The notes below the pieces were generated by a model. It saw only the letters and a program-made list of their open reading frames with translations. It made no database searches and had not been told where the DNA came from. A program made the position numbers and the translations under genes. From the NCBI RefSeq assembly GCF_012489685.1, contig NC_080044.1, positions 55,667,507 through 55,731,506 of the forward strand: a DNA stretch of 64,000 bases. The letters run 5' to 3'. Positions 30,373 through 41,438 of the stretch are shown one piece after another. The stretch comes from Lotus japonicus (Eukaryota; Streptophyta; Magnoliopsida; Fabales; Fabaceae). Numbering within the stretch: position 1 is the stretch's first letter; each line of letters opens with the position of its first letter.

Positions 30373-31188
30373 ATGGCCAACGACAACTCCTCCACCATTA
30401 ACAACCCCCATGAGCCATCAAAACCCTTCACTTGCATAACCCTTGGTAGTGTCACCAAGCTTCTTCCCTCCAATTACCTCTCCTGGAAACTCCAAGTTGA
30501 GGCTCTCCTTGATGGCCATGATCTTCTCAAATATCCAGATGGATCTTTTCCTGCACCAAAGACGTCGATCTCCACCACCGTCGAACCTCCGGCAACGACT
30601 CGAATCCTGCTTTTCAAACCTGGCGTCGACAGGACTGTCTTATCTATGGTGCTCTCCTCACCACTCTCTCCCCTGAAGTGGCATCCTTGGTGTCTCAAAC
30701 AAAGATATCACATGATCTCTGGATTCTTCTCCATAACACATATGCCTAGGCATCCCGCAGCCACCTCAAGCAGTTGAAGGATCGTCTCCATACGACGTCC
30801 AAAGGTACCCAATCCATCACCACCTACATGCATTCTCTGAAGCAAACCGCATATCTCCTTGCATCACTTGGCTCTCCGGTCTCTGTTGAAGACATGACTG
30901 ACCATGTCTTGCGTGGCCTCGACGACGGCTACAGTCTACAGAGCTGTCATTGACGACGTCAATGCAAGGGACACTGTCATTCCTTTTGATGATCTCCTCG
31001 AGAAGCTTCTCATTCAGGAACTCTCCCTTGTTGCTGCTCAGCGACAAGTTCCTGCTCCAGTGACAGCCCTGCACGCTCAGGCTCGGCCCAACAACTATGA
31101 CAAATCTCGGTCTTGGCAACCTTCTGCCCCATCCACTCCGCACTCTGGCAATCGCAAACCGTTCCTTGGTCGCTGCCAATGGTGTAAT
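30373..31188 (+). pseudogene. Copia gag, broken
   Basis: ATG 30,373. The copia gag core is recognisable at LLPSNYLSWKLQVEALLDGHDL. The frame is lost near residue 75, and later pieces lie in other frames (KQTAYLLASLGSPVSVEDM..., then DDLLEKLLIQELSL at ~30,990-31,030). The first half of a CCHC knuckle (GRCQWCN) ends at 31,188, where the solo LTR begins; the second half (KGHVLSQC) resumes at 32,513. Confidence 0.85.
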
Positions 31189-32507
31189 TGTTGGTAAATC
31201 CGCAAGTGTACGGAATCCACCCGGTTTTAAATATCGAACCACAGGGACTGTGAGTGAATAGATTCGGTTTAAGCCTTGAGTTTGAAGGTTTGTTTTATTG
31301 AGGCAAACATATGTCGAAGTAGTAATAAGGAAAAAGAAAATATAAATTCAGAAATGAAACAGAAAACGAAAAGAAAGAGTGATTTACTTTGGGTTCTTGC
31401 TCAACTAATCAATTCAAGCACATCATTCTAAGCACATGTTCTCATGAATCTCTCCTTGATGTTATAGCCTAAGCAACTACCTATCGATGCCTCGCATAGA
31501 TAATTCTTTCAAACCAAAAGATAAGCCCAATTCCTTGTGTACTTAAACATTTGTTTGAAGCATAAAGATTATAAAGTTCAGGCCAACAAACCCCAACCCT
31601 TCCTCTATTCCTAGTAGCAAGCATAGAAGGGGTAATCCCAAATCGGTTCCCTAATCTATAACAAACTTCCATTCTAATTATAGAAAAGTATAAAGCTAGC
31701 ACATGTTCTAACTTGAAACATAAAGCATGGATATGAGATTCAAGGAAAGAAGAAGAACATGTGGGAAAGAACTTAAGATTATAACTTAAAAGGAAAAGTC
31801 TTTCAAGAAAACCAAGCTTGGAATCCCTCTCTCACTCTCCTAGATGATCCTCTACCTCTGAAGTTTACAAAGTATGGAAAGATATCAAAGATTCTGACTA
31901 AAATCCTATTTATAGGCAAAAATCACGAGTTGGTGCTGTTCCGGGCGCTCAGACGCCAATTCAGAGCGCCTGAGCGCCAATTCCATCCTGAAAATGAGCC
32001 TATGGAAGGTAATTGGCGCCTAGGCGCCAATTAAGCACGCCTAGGCGCCAATTCCAGAACCCTGGAAAAAGCAATTGGCGCCTAGGCGCCAATGGAGCAC
32101 GCCTAGGTGCTCTAACTCGCTGGAAAACCTTTTGATCTTCATTTTAACTCCTCTTTACTCCTCTTTAAGCCTCTTTAAGCCTCCTTTCAATTCTCCAAAC
32201 CTCTAGACACTCCATCTTCAGCTGTTACAACCTGAAAACTTGATGACAAAGCTAGGAAAATATCTAGAAATTCAGAGGTTAGTTTTGAACAAAGGCTCCA
32301 AAACAAGTGGAAATTTCCTATGACTCTTAAACTCTAATAAAATGCAACTAAAGCCCTTATAAAACTACAAAATTACTAAACTAATGCAAATACACAAATA
32401 AAAGTAAAAATGCTTGAGAATGCATGAAACACTACATGAGACATAAGAAAAAGACTCAAAACCTACAAGTAAAAACCCTAAAAACATCATATAAACCTGG
32501 GTCATCA
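31189..32507 (-). mobile_element. Solo LTR, probably Athila-like, 1,319 bp
   Basis: TGTTGGTAAATCC...GGGTCATCA, flanked by GTAAT at 31,184-31,188 and 32,508-32,512. On the minus strand the LTR would run TGATGACCC...ACACTTGCGG...CCAACA with a TATA box (TATAAATA) near 31,908. The end resembles Athila-type LTRs, but the lineage is uncertain. Confidence 0.8.
31939..32112. repeat. Repeated GC-rich palindromes in the solo LTR
   Basis: At least three copies of GGCGCCTAGGCGCC or close variants, several embedded in ATTGGCGCCTAGGCGCCAAT, alternating with GCACGCCTAGG. They lie just downstream of the minus-strand TATA box, i.e. in the presumptive leader. Confidence 0.85.
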
Positions 32508-32512
32508 GTAAT

Positions 32513-33963
32513 GTCAAAGGCCATGTTCTGTCTCAGTGTCGCACCTTCAAGCAGCAGCACTCTGGTGTTCCGCCACCCCATCGTCCCTCTCCGGCTTACA
32601 CTAGACAGGTTTAGGTCCATGCTGCAACTGCTGGCACATCTCAATCCAATTTTCTGGTTGACAGTGGAGCGACGCATCACGTCACCAATGACCTTGACAA
32701 TCTGGCGCTTCATCATCCGTACACCGGTCCTGACTCATTGTTTATGGGTAACAGTTCAAGTTTGAACATCTCTCATTCTGGAACACTTTTACTTAATGAT
32801 TTATCCATTTCTCATACTTTGTGCGTTCCTTCAATGCAACAGAAAATCATTTCTGTCTCTAAGATTACCAAACAAACTAACTCTACTGTTGTTTTCCTGC
32901 CAAATTCTTTTTGTGTGAAGGACTTGCAGACGGGTCAAACAACCCATAAAGGCCCGTGTGTGGAAGGACTCTATCTCTGGCCAGCCAAATCTTCGTCCAT
33001 GCACTCTATCCACAAGGATTCCTCGGCTTCATGGCACCAAAGACCTGGGCATCCTTCCTCTTCTACCTTTGCATTTGTTCAACAACATTTTTCTTTGGGC
33101 TCAAATAAATTCCCGCAATCAGATTGCAACTCATGCCAAATTAGCAAGAGTCATAAACTTCCTTTCCATGAATTTACTCTTAAGTCGTCTTATCCTTTGG
33201 AAATATTTTTTTCTGATGTATGGACTTCTCCTGTTTTATCAATTGATGGTCTTCGCTACTATTGCATGTTTGTTGATCATTTTACTCGCTATATTTGGTT
33301 ATATCCAATGAAACGCAAATCTGATGTCCAAACTATATTTCCCAAATTTAAATCGCTCGTTGAAAATTTCTATCATCACACCATAAAAATCTTTTACACA
33401 GATAATGGTGGAGAATATATTGGTCTTTGTTCGTTTTTAAGCACTCATGGTATAAGTCATCACACCACCCCACCTCATACACCTGAACACAATGGTATTT
33501 CAGAACGCCGGAATCGGCACATTGCCGAAACCAGTCTCTCTCTTCTCCATTACTCGGGCTTACCCCTCACGTATTGGCCTCATGCCATGACCACTGCCGC
33601 CTATCTCATCAATCGTCTCCCAACTCCAATTCTTGGGTATCAATCACCTTATTCCAAATTGCTCAAAATTAGCCCGGATTATCATAAGTTAAAGTGTTTT
33701 GGTTGTTTATATTTTCCATGGATTAAACCATATGCTAACCATAAACTTGTGCCAAAGTCTCCTATGTGTGTTTTTGTAGGGTACTCAGCTGATCAACATG
33801 CATACTTGTGTCTCGATCCAACCACAGGACGAACCTACACCTCTCGCCATGTCCAGTTCGTCGAATCTGAATTCCCGTACAACACTCTAGTACTTCACGC
33901 CAGTCCTAGTGAAGAACCACAAGCTGGCCCACTTCAGCTCTCCATACTACAACCCATAAACTA
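32513..33963 (+). pseudogene. Copia zinc knuckle end, protease and integrase, broken
   Basis: After the knuckle the frame meets a TAG near 32,612. The protease active site (LVDSGATHHVT) follows, then the pre-integrase zinc region (ASWHQRPGHPSS ... CNSCQISKSHKLPF) and the integrase core with FSDVWTSP, YTDNGGEY and EHNGISERRNRHI, so its three acidic residues are present. 32,738-33,964 is open for ~408 codons. Confidence 0.9.
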
Positions 33964-34141
33964 ACCCACGGTCAGTACCACTATGAACCTCCGGATGAGT
34001 TATCTGCTGCCCCTTCATCTCAATCCTTCACCAATTCCCCGGATCTGGCCCAATCCTCAATCAGACCCTCCGAATCCACTCACTCACCTCCTCCAACCTC
34101 AACGTCATCTCCACAACGTTTAGTGCCACCATCCCAACCCG

Positions 34142-35720
34142 TTGTCAACCCTGACAAGAGATAGCAAACCGATGGAGGTGGCATCATCACCCGGTCTAAA
34201 AACAACATTGTCAAACCCCTCAACAAGCTTAACCTCTATGTCCAGCCCTCCTCTCCAATCGAGCCCAGCACCATCACCCAAGCTCTTCGCGACCCTGATT
34301 GGCGCTCAGCTATGCAAGCTGAGTTTGACGCCTTACACCGCAACAACACTTGGGAACTTGTCAGTCGATCCTCTACTCAAAACTTGGTTGGATGTAAATG
34401 GGTTTTTCGCATCAAGCAAAACCCGGATGGATCGCTTGATCGGTACAAGGCTCGACTAGTTGCCAAAGGGTTTCACCAACGCCCTGGTTGGGACTATACA
34501 GAGACATTCACCCCAGTTGTTAAACCGGTCACCATCTGCATTGTCCTCACACTTGCAGTTCGTCAAGGGTAGCCCATCCGCCAACTTGATGTCAACAATA
34601 CGTTTCTTCAAGGGACGCTCAAAGAGGAAGTCTTCATGCTCCAGCCCCGGGTTTTGTCAGCAAAACCTTCCTTGATCATGTTTGCCGCCTATAAAAGGCA
34701 CTCTATGGGCTAAAGCAAGCACCCCACGCTTGGTATACAGAGCTTCGAGTATTTCTCCTTTCTCTTGGCTTTGTCAATTCAACTGCAGATGCATCCCTCT
34801 TCATCTACCAAAAATCAGGTGTTACACTTTATTTATTAGTCTATGTTGATGATATAATTGTCACTGGGAGTTCTTCTACGGATCTTTCCAACCTCATTGC
34901 CACCCTTGCTGCTCGGTTTTCGCTGAAAGGCCTTGGATGTCTCAATTATTTATTGGGTGTGGAAGTAATTCCTTCCGCCACAGGCCTATTTCTTTCACAA
35001 AGGAAATACATCACTGACCTGCTCCATAAATCCGACATGGCTAACACAAACCCAACGTCTACTCCATTGTCCGCAAGTGTTCCATTACTCAAGGATTCTG
35101 GTGACCTCCTACCTTCTCCAACTAAGTACTGCGCACTCGTGAGCAGTCTTCAATACTAAGTCTTACCCGCCCGGACATCGCCTTCAGCACCAACAAACTT
35201 GTGCAGTTCATGCAGAACCCAAGAGTGACGCATTGGTATGCCCTCAAACGTGTGCTCCGCTATTTGGTGGGTTCTTGTAACAAAGGCATCTTCATCTCGG
35301 CAACTGCTCTGCTGAACTTTCATGCTTACTCAGATGCGGATTGGGCATGTGATAAGGATGATTATATCTCCACCACTGGTTACTTGTTGTATCTATGTAG
35401 CACACCCATCTCTTGGAGCTCAAGGAAACAACTCTCTGTTGCTCGATCATCAACCGAAGCGGAATACAAAGCCTTGGCTGACACAGCTAGTGAGCTTCTA
35501 TGGGTCCTATCCTTGTCCACTGAACTTGGTCACATGCCCACGACCAATCCGGTCATCTATTGTGACAATCTTGGTGCCACAACTCTAAGCGCTAATCCTG
35601 TCTTCCACTCTCGGATGACACATATAGCCTTAGCCTATCATTTTGTCCGAGAAAATGTTCAACAAGGCAAGTTTCAGGTGTCCTTTGTGTCTACTGAAGA
35701 TCAGTTGCTGATATACTAAC
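34142..35720 (+). pseudogene. Copia reverse transcriptase and RNase H, broken
   Basis: RT start with NTWELVSRS and GCKWVFRIKQNPDGSLDRYKARLVAKGF; a TAG at ~34,570 interrupts VRQG|PIRQLDV, with further frameshifts at ~34,620-34,700. The palm motif VYVDDIIVTGSS lies at ~34,842. RNase H is seen at 35,320-35,700 with YSDADWACDKDD, SSTEAEYKAL and CDNLGAT. Confidence 0.9.
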
Positions 35721-35801
35721 AAAGCCTCTGCTTCACCCTCGGTTTGATTCCCTACTGTCCAAGTTGCATCTCTCTTCCAGATCATCCAACTTGCGGGAGG
35801 A

Positions 35802-36010
35802 TATCAATCATAAATAATTAGATTTAAAATTACAGCAATTAGTCAACTTTTGTAAATCTGATTTTCCCTTTCTTTAGGCTCAAGTTTAGTACTTAATCAG
35901 TGGAATTTATTAGCAAAATTCCTTCCAGAAGTAGGTTATTAATTTGTATATTTATACTGCTGTAACCCAATGACAAATTATCAATTCAATTTATTTTTAA
36001 CCTATTCCTA
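35802..36010 (+). repeat. Copia 3' LTR
   Basis: Follows the polypurine tract TTGCGGGAGGAT; ends TATTCCTA like the left copy. Confidence 0.8.
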
Positions 36011-36487
36011 TGGTTCTTAGGTGTAATGGAAGCATTTTTCAATGGGTTGACTTTCATAGGGAAAAAATAAAGTAAAGGCTTAATTCCAGTTTCGGCCCCT
36101 GATGTTTCAGGAATGGGCATTCTGCACCCCCCATGTCTAAAAGTTGCGGTCAAGCTCCCCTTTGTAACCAAACTGTGCTAACGAAGCCCTTCCGTTAGCT
36201 TCCGTCTGTTGACCAAACGGAAATGACTTCATTAATTGACGTGGCGGCCACATGTAATTATGTTTTCTTTTAACAATTTTTTTTTCATGAAAGTCACCCC
36301 CTTCAATTCATAAGACCCGATCCCCCCCCCCCCAAATTGAACCCAACTTGAACCCTAATTTCACCATTGTTGAAGAGAAAAGAAAGGGAGAAGAAGATAG
36401 CAGCAGGTTGAAGAACCAGTGAGAGGGAGAAAAAGATAGCAGTAGCTTGAAGAACCGATTCCCCCCAGGAACTCGTTGCTGTGATAG
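36011..36487 (+). mobile_element. Presumptive terminal region of a Mutator-like element (left side)
   Basis: Between the copia LTR and the GRF gene lies sequence unlike the AT-rich background: TTTCGGCCCCTGATGTTTCAGG, CTGCACCCCCCATG and GTTAGCTTCCGTCTGTTGACC (36,090-36,215). Such stretches often form ends of plant DNA transposons and could be the left inverted repeat and promoter. I could not find the facing copy to the right of the transposase gene, so this is inferred from position. Confidence 0.35.
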
Positions 36488-36956
36488 ATGGAAAGAGTAA
36501 GCCAAATGTCAAGTGGAAGCTCCATGACCCATGGGTCTGTTCGAGGAACGATAAGGGTTTGCGATTGTGGGGCTGAGTTGAAACTGGTTACATGTTGGGT
36601 GGGTGAAAATGCTGGCCGACGATTCTATGGATGTGGAAAATATCATGTAAGTTTTGACAATCGAAACTGGGTTTCCTCTTCATCTTAGTTTGGAAAATAT
36701 CATTAACAATGTTTGTAATATTTCTGGGTTTCCTTTTCAGGTTTATGGGAGGAGGTTGTGCTCATATTTTCATTGGTACGATGAGGAAGGCAATGTACGT
36801 GATAGGAAGGTTATTTCTGGGCTAATCCGCAAGCTTGAAGTGCATAAGAAGACGGAGATCTATTTGACTAGGTGTTGTGTCATTGGGTGGGGGCTTAATG
36901 CAGTTTTTCTGCTTGTGATTGTAATGTTGTTGCTGAAAATTTACCTTAGGAAATAG
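36488..36956 (+). CDS. Small GRF-type zinc-finger protein with C-terminal membrane segment
   Basis: Two exons, 36,488-36,646 and 36,741-36,956, joined by an intron with good borders (CAT|GTAAGT; CTTTTCAG|G), giving 124 aa. The GRF zinc finger spans residues ~24-67: CDCGAELKLVTCW, then GRRFYGCGKY and, after the intron, LCSYFHWYDEE, so four cysteines and the GRRFYGC core are present. GRF fingers are known from topoisomerase III and NEIL3, where they bind single-stranded nucleic acid. A basic linker (~residues 73-92) and a hydrophobic helix (~100-120) follow. The gene faces the transposase gene at 46,768-49,4xx, with only ~460 bp between the 3' ends once Cassandra is removed. No lesion seen. Its role is unknown; it may be an accessory gene of the Mutator-like element. 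Confidence 0.75.
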
Positions 36957-37380
36957 GACTCCTTTCATGTACTGGTTAGGAATTAAGCCTACATGTTTAT
37001 GATGGAATGTAATTGGTAGCCTAATTGCTACTTGATGTTCTATTGCAATGAGAATTCTCACAGTTTAGTATAAAAGTCTATCCTGGTGCATGTTACAAAA
37101 CAAAGAAACCAAATCATCCTTAATTAACACAGAAACCAAATCATGTCCACAGAAACCAAATCATCTTTAATTAACACAACATTTGAAGCTCCAAAGGTAT
37201 CATGCTTAATTAAAACACCACAAAATACATAATTTAGGTTCACAGCCTTCAAAGGTAAGTTAGGGAAATAACAAATTACATAATTAAGGTTCCCACAACA
37301 TCATAACTAAGGTTCACAAAACATCATAATTAAAGGGACCAAAACATCAAAATATGCCTAACTAGTTCCCACTTGACACA
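36957..37380. other. Spacer downstream of the GRF gene
   Basis: AT-rich, with short repeats AAACCAAATCAT (three copies) and GGTTCACA/CATCATAA. No gene. It ends at AAACA, the Cassandra target site. Confidence 0.6.
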
Positions 37381-37385
37381 AAACA

Positions 37386-37673
37386 TGTAACATCCCGATC
37401 TGACGACTGGCTTCCCGGGAAAACTTCCCAGGAGGTCACCCATCATAATATTGCTCCAAGGCTAGCACACTTAACCATGAAGTTCTTATGAGTTGGGCTC
37501 CCGAAAAGAAGTTGCAACTTGTTGTCATGAGTAGTACCAATAAAATCTTTTATGCCCTCCTCAACTGTATAGTCCATCCCTACACAGTCTCGGAATACCT
37601 CTTGTTCGGGTGTGGTGCGTCCCTCCACATAGAAGGCGATCAATCCTCGCCCTTCTCAGCTCAGGGCGTCACA
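37386..37673 (-). repeat. Cassandra 3' LTR (with deletions)
   Basis: 288 bp against 393 bp in the other LTR. It lacks ~45 bp near the end facing the flank and ~70 bp after GTTCGGGTGTG. The 5S-like part (37,421-37,510) is kept. Confidence 0.88.
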
Positions 37674-37728
37674 GGCCCACCAACTTCCGCTTGGTTCGTC
37701 CTCGAACCACACCGTACTGGGAGAGGTC

Positions 37729-38924
37729 TGAAGGTGTGAAAAACGACTAGAAGGGGGGGGGGGTTGAATAGAGTTTTGAATATAAAAACTTTCCCCTTAA
37801 GATTTAAAGTAAATCTTTTCGGTTTCTCTGAGATAGACGGTGCAGCGGATAAAGATAGAGAGAAGAGAAAAGCACACAAGTATTTTATCCTGGTTCACTT
37901 GATAAATCCCTCAAGCTAATCCAGTCCACCCGTTAAGGTGATTTCTTCCTTCTTAGAATGAAGGCAATCCACTAATCAGATAATTGTTACAACTGCACTT
38001 GAAACCTACAAGTGACTAACAATACACTGACTTAGCTGTCACTAAGATTCACTCTCTTAGTCTTCTCTAGGATCCGATCAACCTTGATCTCCTAAAGGAA
38101 TCACCACTAAGATTCACTCTCTTAGTCTTCTTAAGGATACTGACCTACCCGGTCCCTTAAGGAAAATCAAACAACTGTTTGAGGTTGGTGTTTACAAAGG
38201 TTTGCTTCTAAATAAGCTGAGTGTAAACTAAATAAGAACAGATGAAGAAAGTAGAAGCTTGAGTCTATTCTTGTATTGCAGCTCTTGGTTTCTCTCTTAG
38301 CTTTCTTCTTTTCTTCAGCCTTTTATAGTCCAAGGTGCAAAGGATATTTCTGTTGAGAGAATATGACCGTTGGAGGGCATTTCTGGAACTTCCAGAACCT
38401 GCTGTGGCTGAACCTTGGTAGGTAGGCTTTTCAGAATAGTACACTGCTCTTGTACTTCTTGATAGAGACATTTGCCTTTAACCATTGACTTCTGATCAGA
38501 GTTATGCTTCGTGTTGGAACTTGTGAAGCTTGGTGATCAGAGTCAGAGGGATGCTTGGATCCTCTGACCTTCGTAACTTCTGCTTCTGGACCTTCAGAGC
38601 TTCTGAACCTTCAGAGCCTCTGGTCCCTCAGAGCTTCTGGTCTTCAGATCTTCTGATCCTCAGATCTTCTGATCCTCTGATCTTCTGATCCTCTGATCTT
38701 CAGATCCTCTGATCTTCAGATCCTCTGATCTTCAGATCTTCAGATCTTCTGATCCTCTGATCTTCTGATCCTCTGACGAATATATCTTCTGGTGTCAGAA
38801 TCAGAACCTGTTTGTCAAAACACTCAAGACAAACATTAGAGTATCATAGTTGTTCATCCACAAATAAATCCTTGTTATCATCAAAACATAGAGTTGTACC
38901 ACATGACCAAATCTTGATCTTACA
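37729..38924 (-). repeat. Sirevirus LTR 1 (1,196 bp)
   Basis: TGAAGGTGTG...GATCTTACA on plus. Contains the TCTTCAGATCCTCTGA array (~38,590-38,775) and a G-run near 37,747 that varies in length between LTRs. Confidence 0.92.
38590..38775. repeat. TCTTCAGATCCTCTGATC-type minisatellite in LTR 1
   Basis: Short units mixing TTCTGATCC, TTCAGATCC and CTCTGATC. Similar arrays lie at ~42,305-42,492 (LTR 2) and ~46,020-46,178 (LTR 3), with different copy numbers that account for most of the LTR length differences. Confidence 0.88.
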
Positions 38925-39265
38925 ATCTCCCCCTTTTTGATGATGACAAAACCATGTATTTTGATGAACAACTCTAAACAAATAAACTGAATACACTCAG
39001 AGTATAAGGTATCAGAGTTAAAACTTATCCTGATGTGTATAGTTTTTCTTGCTCCTTCTGAATCCAAGACTCGTGCTTGATTCTGAGCTAAGCTCCCCCT
39101 GAATCTAATACTTAATATCAACGTTAGTAATATCTAGATTCTGAGCTAAATAATATAAGAGTTGTCAAGATACTATCAGTTCTCCCCCTTTTTATCATAA
39201 GCAAAAAGAATGAAGGTGGGAAAAAAATAGTAAGAGCATAAGACGAAATACTCCCCCTCAGAAGG
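38925..39265 (-). other. Repeated polypurine tract motifs (internal region 1)
   Basis: CTCCCCC on plus (GGGGGAG on minus) occurs at 38,927, 39,091, 39,182 and 39,250. The copy next to the LTR reads AAAAAGGGGGAGAT on minus. Multiple polypurine tracts before the 3' LTR are a described feature of Sireviruses. The same set recurs at 42,642-42,980. Confidence 0.75.
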
Positions 39266-39585
39266 AATACCAAGGGATACTTGGCTTCTGATTAGCATAT
39301 CTTCTGATGAGAGCAGAAGTGTGGTTCTGGTGACATCTCCGTTCTGGACAAAATTTCATCTTCAGATACTTCAGAATGACAAGCTATGAAACTACTCTTC
39401 TTCTGATGACGCAAGTCAGAAGTTGTAGTAGCATCTTCTGATGTTGTTGCTTCTGGTTCGACAAGTTCTGAGTCTTTGTTTCTTTCTGAAACGGTCATGC
39501 TCATCTCTGCAAGCTTTTTCAGCTAGCTTTGACTTGACCAAATCTTACTCTACTGATGCCTCCAAGATTAACTTCACCTTCAGGT

Positions 39586-41364
39586 TCAAGTTTTGGATCT
39601 TGGGACATATGCCTTTCTCCCGTCATGTGTTGCCTGCATCCACTGTCCAGGTTCCATGGTTGGAGTTTCGATGGACCTACTGAAGATATCTGCAACATAT
39701 ATAATCTTATCCCTAGGTACCCACTTTCTGGGTCCTTTCTTGTTAGTTAGCCCAGAAGTTCTGACAACTTTGGGTCTTTCAACAGGATAATATACAGGAA
39801 TTTTTGCATGATATTTAGACATGATGAAAGATCCCTTTATAAGAGGAGGTTTAGCAGCTTCAGCAGGTACAGGGTCAGGCAATATGGTACCAGAGGGAAC
39901 AAAACATTCATACAAAGATTTAGCTTTAGGCACAGAGGGCTCATTTCTAATTGGTTTAGAATACCCAATGCCACGCATTCCATTTCTGCTCACGCCATAG
40001 ATCAATGAAGCCATCAAGCTTCTATCTACGCTTTTAGCCAGGAATCTTTGAAAAGATTTTTCATACTTAGATTCATGCTTACTATCAGAGGCATCGCAGG
40101 CAATAACTTCTTCTAACTTAGCAATTTGATTCTTAAGCACAGAGTTAGAATTAACTAAAGCATGGTTATCATTTTTCAAATCAGATATGATTTTCTCATG
40201 TTCAACAGAAGTTTCAGAGGCAGCAGAGAAATTCTTTTTCAACCTTTTATGCTTAGTCAAGAGAGAGTTATATTTATCCATAATTTCAGACAAAGCATCT
40301 TTAAGTTCAGAAGTTGAGAAAGAATCAAATACCTCATTTTCATCGTCAGAGTCTGGATCTCCTTCTGATTCTGAGTCAGAGTCAACAGCTTCCTTTGACT
40401 CTGCTCCTTTGTCTTTGACAATAGCCATGAGTCCTTGGACTTCACCATCAGAGTCAACATCCTCTGATTCTGATTCATCAAAAGTCACCATCAGACTTTT
40501 CTTTGGTTTGAAATGCTTCTTTGACTTTTCGTCCTTTGATGAACCTTTGTATTTGCTCTGCCTGTGCTTCCAGATGCAGTTGAGCTTTCTGGATATAAGA
40601 GTCAGCTCATCTTCATCAGAATATTCTGATGCTTCTTCAGATTCTTCTGCTGCTGCTTGGAGAGCCTTAGCCTTTTCAGATTTGGATTTCAAGGCAGTAG
40701 ACTTCTTCTTCTGATCCTGATGTTCAGCACGCTTTAGTTCATGACACTTCAGTATGCTTATGAGTTCTTCCAAACTCATCTGCTCAACATCTCTTGTGAG
40801 CTCCAAGGAAGTTATCAAAGGCATCCAGCTTTCAGGAAGACCTCTAAGGATCCTCATGACATGATCCACAGTGGTGTAGCTATTGCTGAGGGGTCTTATT
40901 CCAGCAATAATCAACTGGAATCTGGAAAACATATCTTCAATGGATTCGTCAGTTTCCATTTGGAAGGTTTCATATTTCTGGATCAAGGACAGCGCCTTTG
41001 ATTCTTTCACCTTCTTGTTTCCTTCATGTGTCATCTTTAAGGAATCAAGGATACACTTAGCGGAATCACGATCAGTGATTTTCTCATATTCTTCATATGA
41101 AATGGCACTTTGCAGAATAGCTCTTGATCGGTGATGATCTCTGAATTCCTTCTTTTGATCTTCACTCATCTTCTTCCTTGGGATCTTTACACCATGTTCA
41201 TCAACAGGAGGGGTGTAGCCATCAACAACAAAATCCCAAAGATCAGGATCAAAGCCAAGAAAGAAGCTTTTGATTCTGTCTTTCCAGAAATCAAATCTCT
41301 GACCATCAAAGATAGGTGGTCTTGCACTGTATTGATATTTGCTTGTAGTAGTGGTGGAATCCAT
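39586..41364 (-). CDS. Sirevirus gag, 592 aa (copy 1)
   Basis: ATG 41,364 to TGA 39,586, uninterrupted. Residues ~15-200 form the copia-type gag core (FDGQRFDFWKDRIKSFFLG, then LSLIQKYETFQMETDESIEDM). Lys/Ser/Asp/Glu-rich low-complexity stretches follow (~residues 245-345). A coiled coil lies at ~360-440, and the C-terminus has the Sirevirus-like KGSFIMSKYHAKIPVYYP and GPRKWVPRDKIIYVADI. I see no CCHC knuckle. It would form the particle core. No pol follows: ~660 bp of non-coding sequence lead to the LTR. A small leftover ORF at 39,292-39,504 has no recognisable domain. Confidence 0.9.
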   Translation of the reverse strand: MDSTTTTSKYQYSARPPIFDGQRFDFWKDRIKSFFLGFDPDLWDFVVDGYTPPVDEHGVKIPRKKMSEDQKKEFRDHHRSRAILQSAISYEEYEKITDRDSAKCILDSLKMTHEGNKKVKESKALSLIQKYETFQMETDESIEDMFSRFQLIIAGIRPLSNSYTTVDHVMRILRGLPESWMPLITSLELTRDVEQMSLEELISILKCHELKRAEHQDQKKKSTALKSKSEKAKALQAAAEESEEASEYSDEDELTLISRKLNCIWKHRQSKYKGSSKDEKSKKHFKPKKSLMVTFDESESEDVDSDGEVQGLMAIVKDKGAESKEAVDSDSESEGDPDSDDENEVFDSFSTSELKDALSEIMDKYNSLLTKHKRLKKNFSAASETSVEHEKIISDLKNDNHALVNSNSVLKNQIAKLEEVIACDASDSKHESKYEKSFQRFLAKSVDRSLMASLIYGVSRNGMRGIGYSKPIRNEPSVPKAKSLYECFVPSGTILPDPVPAEAAKPPLIKGSFIMSKYHAKIPVYYPVERPKVVRTSGLTNKKGPRKWVPRDKIIYVADIFSRSIETPTMEPGQWMQATHDGRKAYVPRSKT

Positions 41365-41423
41365 GAGTTTTTCACACTGGCCCGGATCTACTGAACACTG
41401 TTAAGTGTGGTAATCAGAACTTG

Positions 41424-41437
41424 CGATCTGATACCAA
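41424..41437 (-). other. Primer-binding site, Sirevirus internal region 1
   Basis: TTGGTATCAGATCG on minus, next to LTR 2; initiator-Met type. The same site is at ~45,141-45,154. Confidence 0.8.
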
Positions 41438-41438
41438 T

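Larger units (their letters stand above)
30124..36010 (+). mobile_element. Ty1/copia (Ale-like) retrotransposon, old and interrupted
   Basis: Short LTR copies lie at 30,124-30,308 and ~35,802-36,010; about ten differences over ~187 aligned bases (5%) indicate an old insertion. TGGTATCAGC at 30,311 is the PBS, and TTGCGGGAGGAT at 35,791-35,802 is the polypurine tract. Domain order gag, protease, integrase, RT, RNase H is that of Ty1/copia. The 5' end of the left LTR seems lost, and no target duplication was found. A solo LTR (31,189-32,507) splits gag. Confidence 0.9.

Noticed and set aside
40187..40714. Ser-rich 175-codon plus-strand ORF (and its copy at 43,904-44,431)
   Set aside because: It is the antisense shadow of the Sirevirus gag, whose Asp/Glu/Ser-rich codons read as Ser-rich on the other strand.
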